DNA of 64,000 nucleotides from Cellulomonas persica (GTDB lineage Bacteria > Actinomycetota > Actinomycetes > Actinomycetales > Cellulomonadaceae): NCBI RefSeq assembly GCF_007989825.1, contig NZ_BJUA01000004.1, forward strand, positions 1 through 64,000, in the 5' to 3' direction. The notes beneath the pieces were generated by a model that saw only the letters and a list, made by a program, of their open reading frames with translations, was not told the DNA's origin and ran no database searches. The translations under genes were made by a program, and so were the position numbers. Shown piece after piece: positions 58,360 to 64,000 of the stretch (its first letter is position 1; the number at the start of each line of letters is the position of its first letter).

Positions 58360-60492
58360 TCAGCCGGCGAGCGTCGCCAGCACGCCCTCGCCGTAGCGGT
58401 CGAGCTTGGTCGCACCGACGCCGCCGATGGTGCCGAGCTCCTCGATCGACGAGGGACGCCGCAGGACGATGTCGCGCAGCGTGGCGTCGTGGAACACGAC
58501 GTACGCGGGCACGCCCTGCTCCTTGGCCGCTCCCGCACGCCACGCGCGCAGCTTCTCGAACAGCTCGAGCGCGTCGCCGTCGAGGTCCGCCGCGGCCTTG
58601 GAGCCGCCCGACGAGCCCGACGACGAGCCGGACGACGACCGGCGCCGCGTCCGCTCCGGCTCACGGCGCATCGGCACGGTCCGCGTGCCCTTGAGCACGT
58701 CGCCCGACGCCTCGACGAGCTGCAGCGTGCCGTAGCCCTCGGTGTCCACGGCGAGCAGCTCGGCGGCGATGAGCTGACGCACCACCCCGCGCCACTCGGC
58801 GTCCGACAGGTCCGTGCCCACGCCGAACGTCGACAGCTCGTCGTGCCGCAGCTGCGCCACGCGCGTCGTGCGCTTGCCGCGCAGCACGTCCACGACGTGG
58901 CCCACGCCGTACCGCTGCCCGCGCTGCGCCATGCGCACCACGGTCGACAGCAGCTTCTGCGCAGCGACCGTGCCGTCCCACGTCACCGGCGGGGTCAGGC
59001 ACGTGTCGCAGTTGCCGCACGGCTGCGCGCTCTGCCCGAAGTAGTTGAGCAGCTGCACGCGACGGCACGAGACCGTCTCGCACAGCGCGAGCATCGCGTC
59101 GAGGTGCTGCGTGAGCCGGCGCTTGTGCGCGGCGTCGCCCTCGGACGTGTCGATGAGGCGTCGCTGCTGGACCACGTCCGCCAGCCCGTACGCCATCCAC
59201 GCCGTCGACGGCAGCCCGTCACGCCCCGCGCGTCCGGTCTCCTGGTAGTAGCCCTCGACGGACTTCGGCAGGTCCAGGTGCGCGACGAACCGCACGTCGG
59301 GCTTGTCGATCCCCATGCCGAACGCGATGGTCGCGACCATCACGATCCCGTCCTCGCGCAGGAACCGCGCCTGGTTGTGCGCGCGGACCTGCCGGTCGAG
59401 CCCCGCGTGGTAGGGCAGCGCCGCGATGCCCTGGCCGACGAGGAACTCGGCCGTCTGCTCGACCGACGCGCGCGACAGGCAGTAGACGATCCCCGAGTCG
59501 CCGACGTGCTCGGTCCGCAGCAGCTCGAGCAGCTGGGCACGCGGGTTGTCCTTCGGCACGATCCGGTACTGGATGTTCGGCCGGTCGAAGCTCGCGACGA
59601 AGTGCCGCGCGTCCTCGAGCTGCAGGCGCTGGGCGATCTCGGCGTGGGTGGCCGCGGTCGCGGTCGCCGTCAGAGCGATGCGCGGCACGTCCGGCCAGCG
59701 CTCGTGCAGCATGGACAGGCGCAGGTAGTCCGGCCGGAAGTCGTGACCCCACTGCGACACGCAGTGCGCCTCGTCGATCGCGAACAGCGCGACCGTCCCG
59801 CGGTCGAGCAGCTCGATCGTGTCCGGCACGTTGAGGCGTTCGGGGGCGAGGTAGAGCAGGTCGAGCTCGCCCGCGAGGTACGCCTCCTCGACCTCGCGGC
59901 GCTGCCACGACTGCTGCGTCGAGTTGAGGAAGCCGGCCCGCACGCCGAGCGCGGACAGCGCGTCGACCTGGTCCTGCATGAGCGCGATCAGCGGCGAGAC
60001 GACGACGCCCGTCCCCTCGCGCACGAGCGCGGGCACCTGGTAGCACAGCGACTTGCCGCCCCCGGTGGGCATGAGCACCAGTGCGTCCCCGCCGCCGACG
60101 ACCGTGTCGATGATCTCCGCCTGGTCGCCGCGGAACTCGTCGTACCCCCACACGCGCCGCAGCACCTCGAGCGGCGGCCCGGACGCGGCGGCGGCCGCGC
60201 GCACGACCGCTGGCGACGACCCACCGAGCAGCGAGCCCTGCGCCGCCCCCGCCGAGCGCGCGGACGACGAGCCTGCAGACGACGAACGCCCGGACGACGA
60301 ACCCGCGCGGCGCCCGCCGCTGCTCGCTGCGACCGCCGCGGCGAGCTCGTCGGACCCGGCGTCGTGGGGGACGCCGTGCGACCAGGCGTCGAGGTCGGGC
60401 GGGGCGTCGTCGTAGAAGGGGTCGAACGGCGGCTCGTCGGGCCACGGCTCGTCCGCGAACCGGTCCTGAGGCGGGGCGTCGTCCGGATGCAC
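58360..60492 (-). CDS. recQ: ATP-dependent DNA helicase RecQ
   Basis: 710 residues. Helicase motifs [44 protein letters not shown] and [12 protein letters not shown], zinc cysteines (CETVSCRR to CGNCDTCL), RQC winged helix and C-terminal HRDC domain ([23 protein letters not shown]). It unwinds DNA in recombination and repair. A 100-residue acidic then Ser/Gly-rich N-terminal extension and a second Ser/Gly linker before HRDC make it longer than E. coli RecQ (about 610). A later start is possible. Confidence 0.94.
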   Translation of the reverse strand: MHPDDAPPQDRFADEPWPDEPPFDPFYDDAPPDLDAWSHGVPHDAGSDELAAAVAASSGGRRAGSSSGRSSSAGSSSARSAGAAQGSLLGGSSPAVVRAAAAASGPPLEVLRRVWGYDEFRGDQAEIIDTVVGGGDALVLMPTGGGKSLCYQVPALVREGTGVVVSPLIALMQDQVDALSALGVRAGFLNSTQQSWQRREVEEAYLAGELDLLYLAPERLNVPDTIELLDRGTVALFAIDEAHCVSQWGHDFRPDYLRLSMLHERWPDVPRIALTATATAATHAEIAQRLQLEDARHFVASFDRPNIQYRIVPKDNPRAQLLELLRTEHVGDSGIVYCLSRASVEQTAEFLVGQGIAALPYHAGLDRQVRAHNQARFLREDGIVMVATIAFGMGIDKPDVRFVAHLDLPKSVEGYYQETGRAGRDGLPSTAWMAYGLADVVQQRRLIDTSEGDAAHKRRLTQHLDAMLALCETVSCRRVQLLNYFGQSAQPCGNCDTCLTPPVTWDGTVAAQKLLSTVVRMAQRGQRYGVGHVVDVLRGKRTTRVAQLRHDELSTFGVGTDLSDAEWRGVVRQLIAAELLAVDTEGYGTLQLVEASGDVLKGTRTVPMRREPERTRRRSSSGSSSGSSGGSKAAADLDGDALELFEKLRAWRAGAAKEQGVPAYVVFHDATLRDIVLRRPSSIEELGTIGGVGATKLDRYGEGVLATLAG

Positions 60493-60684
60493 GCGCCCAC
60501 CCTACGAGCCTCCGCCCACACCCCCCTCCCGCTCGTCCACACGTCCCGGCGCCCGCACACCGCCGCGGTGCCCGTGGCCCGCAGCCCTCGCAGGCTGGTC
60601 GGCTCGCAGGCTGGCCGGCCGGGCGTCCACGGACGCGGCGGCGGCGACACGCGGTTGCGGATGACCGGGGCGGCCCGGCGTCCG

Positions 60685-60690
60685 TAGGGT
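60685..60690 (+). promoter_or_regulatory. Leaderless -10 element TAGGGT
   Basis: TAGGGT, then GGCGGC, then GTG at 60697; no ribosome site. Confidence 0.55.
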
Positions 60691-60696
60691 GGCGGC

Positions 60697-61494
60697 GTGG
60701 GAACCGCACTCGTCACCGGCGCCAGCGCCGGCCTGGGCCTGGAGTTCGCGTGGCAGCTCGCGACGGCCAAGCACGACCTCGTGCTCGTCGCGCGCGACGA
60801 GCAGCGTCTGCAGCGGCTCGCCGCGCAGCTCGAGGCGGGCGCGGGCGTCCGCGCCGAGGTGCTGGTCGCCGACCTGTCCGACCGCGCGCAGGTCGAGCGC
60901 GTCGCCGAACGCCTGCGCGACGAGGAGCGCCCCGTCGGCCTGCTCGTCAACAACGCGGGGCTGGGGCTGAACCAGCGCTTCGTCGGCGGCGACCTGGAGC
61001 GCGAGGAGGCGGCGCTGGACGTCATGGTCCGCACGCCGCTCGTCCTGTCCCACGCGGCCGCGGGCGCGATGGTGCAGCGCGGCCGCGGCGCGATCCTCAA
61101 CGTCGCGTCGATCGCGGCGCTGCTGGCCTCGGGCACGTACTCGGCGCACAAGGCGTGGGTGCGGTCGTTCACCGAGGGTCTCGCGGTCGAGCTCAAGGGC
61201 ACGGGCGTGACGGCGACGGCGCTGTGCCCGGGGTTCGTGCACACCGAGTTCCACGAGCGCGGGAGCATCGACGTGTCGGCGTACCCGCAGGTCGCGTGGC
61301 TCAACGCGGAGGACGTGGTCGCCAAGGCGCTCGCGGACGTGCGGCGCGGCGTGGTGATCTCGACGCCGAGCCTGCGCTACCGCACGGTCGCGGCGGCCGC
61401 GCGGATCGCGCCCCGCTCGGCGATCCGGGCCGTGGGCCGGTACCGCAAGGCCATCGAGCGCGGGCAGGACCCTGTGGACGAACCCACCGCCTGA
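60697..61494 (+). CDS. Short-chain dehydrogenase/reductase
   Basis: 265 residues. NAD(P) motif ALVTGASAGLGLEFAWQLA, LLVNNAGLGLNQ, and the Ser-Tyr-Lys set in LNVASIAALLASGTYSAHKA. It resembles the DltE/YdfG-like SDRs often annotated as oxidoreductases of fatty-acid or sugar derivatives. Twenty-eight base pairs separate it from pyrE, which has its own leaderless promoter. The substrate is unknown. Confidence 0.9.
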   Translation: MGTALVTGASAGLGLEFAWQLATAKHDLVLVARDEQRLQRLAAQLEAGAGVRAEVLVADLSDRAQVERVAERLRDEERPVGLLVNNAGLGLNQRFVGGDLEREEAALDVMVRTPLVLSHAAAGAMVQRGRGAILNVASIAALLASGTYSAHKAWVRSFTEGLAVELKGTGVTATALCPGFVHTEFHERGSIDVSAYPQVAWLNAEDVVAKALADVRRGVVISTPSLRYRTVAAAARIAPRSAIRAVGRYRKAIERGQDPVDEPTA

Positions 61495-61508
61495 GCGCGC
61501 CGCCCCGG

Positions 61509-61514
61509 TAGCCT
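61509..61514 (+). promoter_or_regulatory. Leaderless -10 element TAGCCT for pyrE
   Basis: TAGCCT, then 7 nt, then GTG at 61522; no ribosome site. Confidence 0.6.
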
Positions 61515-61521
61515 TCCCGGC

Positions 61522-62100
61522 GTGACCGATGACGCCCTCGCGGCCAGCCCGCGCGACCAGCTCCGCCAGCTCATCACCGACCTCGCCGTGGTGCACGGCA
61601 AGGTCACGCTCTCGTCCGGCCGCGAGGCCGACTACTACGTGGACCTGCGCCGCGTGACCCTGCACCACCGGGCCGCGCCGCTCATCGGTCACCTCATGCT
61701 CGACCTGCTCGAGGAGGTCGGCCTCGGCACCGCGGAGGTCGACGCCGTGGGCGGTCTGACGCTCGGCGCCGACCCGGTCGCGACCGCGGTCCTGCACGCG
61801 GCCGCGAGCCGCGGTCAGGACGTCGACGCGTTCGTCGTCCGCAAGCAGGGCAAGGCCCACGGGCTGCAGCGGCGCATCGAGGGACCGGACGTCACGGGCC
61901 GACGAGTCGTCGTGCTCGAGGACACCTCGACGACCGGTGGCTCCGCGATCACCGCGGTCGAGGCCGTGCGCGAGGCCGGTGGCGAGGTCGCGGGCGTCGC
62001 GGTCATCGTCGACCGCGGCACGGGCGCGCGCGAGGCGATCGAGGCGCTCGGCGTCCCGTACCACTTCCTGTTCGACCTGACGGACCTCGGTCTGGCCTGA
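61522..62100 (+). CDS. pyrE: Orotate phosphoribosyltransferase
   Basis: 192 residues. The PRPP-binding motif is RVVVLEDTSTTGGSAITAVE, with KVTLSSGREADYYVDLRRVT near the N-terminus and VRKQGKAHG as the catalytic loop. It makes orotidine monophosphate in pyrimidine synthesis. No other pyr gene is in the window, a normal arrangement in these genomes. Confidence 0.94.
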   Translation: MTDDALAASPRDQLRQLITDLAVVHGKVTLSSGREADYYVDLRRVTLHHRAAPLIGHLMLDLLEEVGLGTAEVDAVGGLTLGADPVATAVLHAAASRGQDVDAFVVRKQGKAHGLQRRIEGPDVTGRRVVVLEDTSTTGGSAITAVEAVREAGGEVAGVAVIVDRGTGAREAIEALGVPYHFLFDLTDLGLA

Positions 62101-62124
62101 CCGGGCGCGCAGGGGGAGACGACG

Positions 62125-62973
62125 ATGCCCGCGTGGCTGACGCACCGACGCCTGGGTTGGGCCGCTGCGGGTGGCGCCGCGTTCGTGATCGTCGTCGGCC
62201 GCATCGCGGGGGACGGGCCGCTCCTCGACGCGCTGAGTCCCCTGTTCTGGCTGTGCGCGGGCACGCTCATCTACCTCGCGTACACCTCGCAGTCCCGGCG
62301 GCACCGTGTCCTCTCCCGGGCGGTGCAGCAGTGGGCGCAGGAGCGGGGCTGGGCGTACGCGCCTCGCGACGACTCGGTGCTGGCGGTGCTGACGGGTTCG
62401 CCCTTCGAGACGCGGTACGCGAGCGGTGAGCACATGGCGGTCGATGTCGTGCGGGCGTGCCGCGTGACGGGGAGGCCGTCGTGGGGCGGCGCCATGCTGG
62501 AGGGGGACGCCGGCGAGGGTCGCGACACGATCTCGTTCACGTTCGCCTACCTGGTGCGGGAGAAGTACGGCCTGAAGGTCTGGGCAGACGTGCACATGGT
62601 GGCGATGCGCCTCCCGGTCGCGCTGCCGAGGATGCTCGTGCAGCCCGAGGGCGTCGGCACCGCGGTGGCCAAGGCTGCCGGCGCGATCGACCACCTGATC
62701 GAGTCCGCGGACTTCAACGACGCGTACTTCGCCGGCGCCGAGGACCCGCGCACAGCGCACGCCATCCTGAACGCTCGCCTGGCGCAGCGGCTCCTGGAGC
62801 CGGATCTCGCGGGCGGGTCGTGGGAGATCAACGGTCGCTGGATCCGCACGTGGGACGCGACGGGCACGCGGGTCGACGTGCTCGACGACCGCCTGCGCCT
62901 GCTCGACACGGTCGTCGACCACATCCCGCGGCACGTGTGGCTCGACGCCCGATCGGACGCGCGGCGTGGGTGA
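62125..62973 (+). CDS. DUF3137-like membrane protein, first of a paralogous pair
   Basis: 282 residues: two N-terminal spans (about 12-28 and 38-55), then a cytoplasmic domain with ISFTFAYLVREKYGLKVWAD, HAILNARLAQRLLEPDLAGG and the end VVDHIPRHVWLD. It shares layout and the last motif with the next gene. The sequence recalls DUF3137-type proteins found near LemA, but that is from memory. GGGGGAG precedes the ATG. It overlaps the next gene by 8 nt. Confidence 0.65.
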   Translation: MPAWLTHRRLGWAAAGGAAFVIVVGRIAGDGPLLDALSPLFWLCAGTLIYLAYTSQSRRHRVLSRAVQQWAQERGWAYAPRDDSVLAVLTGSPFETRYASGEHMAVDVVRACRVTGRPSWGGAMLEGDAGEGRDTISFTFAYLVREKYGLKVWADVHMVAMRLPVALPRMLVQPEGVGTAVAKAAGAIDHLIESADFNDAYFAGAEDPRTAHAILNARLAQRLLEPDLAGGSWEINGRWIRTWDATGTRVDVLDDRLRLLDTVVDHIPRHVWLDARSDARRG

Positions 62974-63709
62974 GCCCGACGCGTTCCTCGACGCCGGCTT
63001 CCTCGAGAGCGGACCGAACCCGGTGGTGCTCGTCCTGGTCGTCGGGCTCGTGCTCATGGGCGGGCTGCTGACCTGGTCCGTGATCTCGCACCGCAAGCAC
63101 CAGAAGGCGCTGGACGCGTGGCTCGAGCCGCGTCGCTGGCGCCGGCTCCCGGCGGCCGACCGCTCGCTCGTGAGCCGCTGGCGTGGCACGCCGTTCGGGA
63201 CGGGCGACAACCGCAAGGTCACCGACGTGATCGCGGGGTCGTTCCAGGGCTACGACCTCCTGTCGTTCGTGTACTCGTACGAGACGTCGAGCACCGACAG
63301 CGACGGCAGCCGCTCGACGACGACGCACACGTTCCACGTCCTCACGCTGCAGCTCCCGGCGTTCCTGCCGGACCTGGAGGTCACGCCCGAGTCGGTGGGC
63401 TCGCGCCTGGCCACCGCGTTCGGGAAGGTCGACCTGGACGTCGAGTCGGACGAGTTCAACAAGCGCTTCGTGGTGCGCGCGACGGACCTGGCGGTGGGCC
63501 ACGCGATCCTGCACCCGCGCCTCGTCGAGCGGTTGCTGCGCGAGGGTCGCGTCGCGTGGCGCATCGAGGGGACGACGCTCCTGACCTGGGCGTCGGGGCG
63601 GACGAACCTGCAGCGGCTGGACGCGCGCATCGCGATGCTCGCCGCGATCGCCGGCTCGGTCCCCCGACATGTCTGGCTGGACCACGGGCACGACCCGCTG
63701 GCCCGCTAG
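62966..63709 (+). CDS. DUF3137-like membrane protein, second of the pair
   Basis: 247 residues: one N-terminal span (about 19-40), then the same type of domain: HKALDA-like basic start, FQGYDLLSFVYSYETSSTDS, VGHAILHPRLVERLLREGRV and VPRHVWLDHGHD. GTG at 62966 overlaps the previous gene by 8 nt. Together with LemA downstream this is a conserved-looking set of small envelope-associated proteins. Confidence 0.65.
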   Translation: MGEPDAFLDAGFLESGPNPVVLVLVVGLVLMGGLLTWSVISHRKHQKALDAWLEPRRWRRLPAADRSLVSRWRGTPFGTGDNRKVTDVIAGSFQGYDLLSFVYSYETSSTDSDGSRSTTTHTFHVLTLQLPAFLPDLEVTPESVGSRLATAFGKVDLDVESDEFNKRFVVRATDLAVGHAILHPRLVERLLREGRVAWRIEGTTLLTWASGRTNLQRLDARIAMLAAIAGSVPRHVWLDHGHDPLAR

Positions 63710-63739
63710 GCTCACGACTACCCCGGAGAAGGAGCACCT

Positions 63740-64000
63740 GTGCCCGCTGGAGCCATCGTCGCGATCGTCGTGGTCGCGCTCGTCCTCATCGTCCTGCTGT
63801 GGGCCGTCGCGCAGTACAACGCGCTCGTACGGCTGCGGAACCTGGTCCAGGAGTCGTGGCGCCAGATCGACGTCGAGCTGCACCGCCGGCACGACCTGAT
63901 CCCGAACCTCGTCGAGACCGTCAAGGGCTACGCCGCGCACGAGCGCGCGGTGTTCGACGAGGTCACGCGCGCGCGGGCGGCCGCCGCCGGGGCGGGTGCG
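63740..64000 (+). CDS. lemA: LemA-family protein, truncated by window end
   Basis: The first 87 codons are visible: one N-terminal membrane helix ([20 protein letters not shown]), then [20 protein letters not shown] and [15 protein letters not shown], the hallmark of LemA proteins. AAGGAG lies 5 nt before the GTG, and a TAGGCT hexamer overlaps the previous gene's stop (63707-63712). LemA proteins form coiled-coil helical bundles at the membrane; their role is unsettled. Confidence 0.9.
   Translation, partial: MPAGAIVAIVVVALVLIVLLWAVAQYNALVRLRNLVQESWRQIDVELHRRHDLIPNLVETVKGYAAHERAVFDEVTRARAAAAGAGA

Overview
The window is very GC-rich, gene-dense chromosomal DNA from an actinobacterium. A Cellulomonas-like organism fits best. 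The evidence is a secreted AA10 lytic polysaccharide monooxygenase joined to a CBM2 cellulose-binding module, a GlnR-type nitrogen regulator, ClpC, an NirB-NirD fusion, many LacI-family regulators and strong G/C bias at third codon positions. No tRNA, rRNA, CRISPR array, insertion sequence or integrase was recognised, so it reads as ordinary chromosome with one expanded accessory locus. The genus is inferred from gene content, not from a marker gene.

Layout. 0-10.8 kb: endonuclease III with a repeat-encoded N-terminus; a GlnR/NhaA/hydrolase operon; membrane proteins; a nitrobindin-like protein with YgfZ; a Phd-VapC toxin-antitoxin pair; asparaginase; D-aminoacyl-tRNA deacylase. 10.8-11.8 kb: about 1 kb without a convincing gene, bounded by two copies of the same 34-nt hairpin and containing DnaA-box-like 9-mers. 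11.8-21.6 kb: macrodomain protein, hydrolases, a SanA-like protein, a two-component system with a poly-aspartate protein, a sirtuin. 21.6-28.9 kb: five paralogous lipoproteins, most followed by an overlapping secreted partner gene of which only one (a PKD protein) is intact, plus an MMPL exporter. 29-38.6 kb: clpC with a ClgR-like site, a beta-lactamase-fold hydrolase, gluconokinase, an ABC exporter, a LacI regulator. 38.6-48.5 kb: sugar-acid catabolism (IclR, Eda, KdgK, and separately a mannitol dehydrogenase-family enzyme with LacI regulators), enclosing a membrane protein/UbiA/patatin operon. 48.5-56.8 kb: acetyltransferase, NirBD fusion, and a YbjN-HSP90-TPR operon. 56.9-64 kb: AA10-CBM2, RecQ, SDR, PyrE, two paralogous membrane proteins and the start of LemA.

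How genes work together. KdgK and Eda form the lower part of the hexuronate/ketodeoxygluconate route. The NADH-dependent enzyme at 44.7-46.1 kb could supply the reductase step, but the isomerase and dehydratase are not here. GlnR and NirBD are both nitrogen genes and GlnR commonly controls nirB in actinobacteria. Many operons use 1-, 4- or 8-nt overlaps. At least ten genes show a TANNNT-like hexamer 6 or 7 nt before ATG/GTG with no Shine-Dalgarno, the pattern of leaderless transcripts, and this was used to choose starts.

The most unusual part is the lipoprotein/partner array at 21.6-28.9 kb. It has a shared promoter architecture (a TTNTCCACA-like box 51-54 nt upstream of each leaderless start), decayed partners, and a further 36-bp remnant of the PKD partner's C-terminus 31 kb away.
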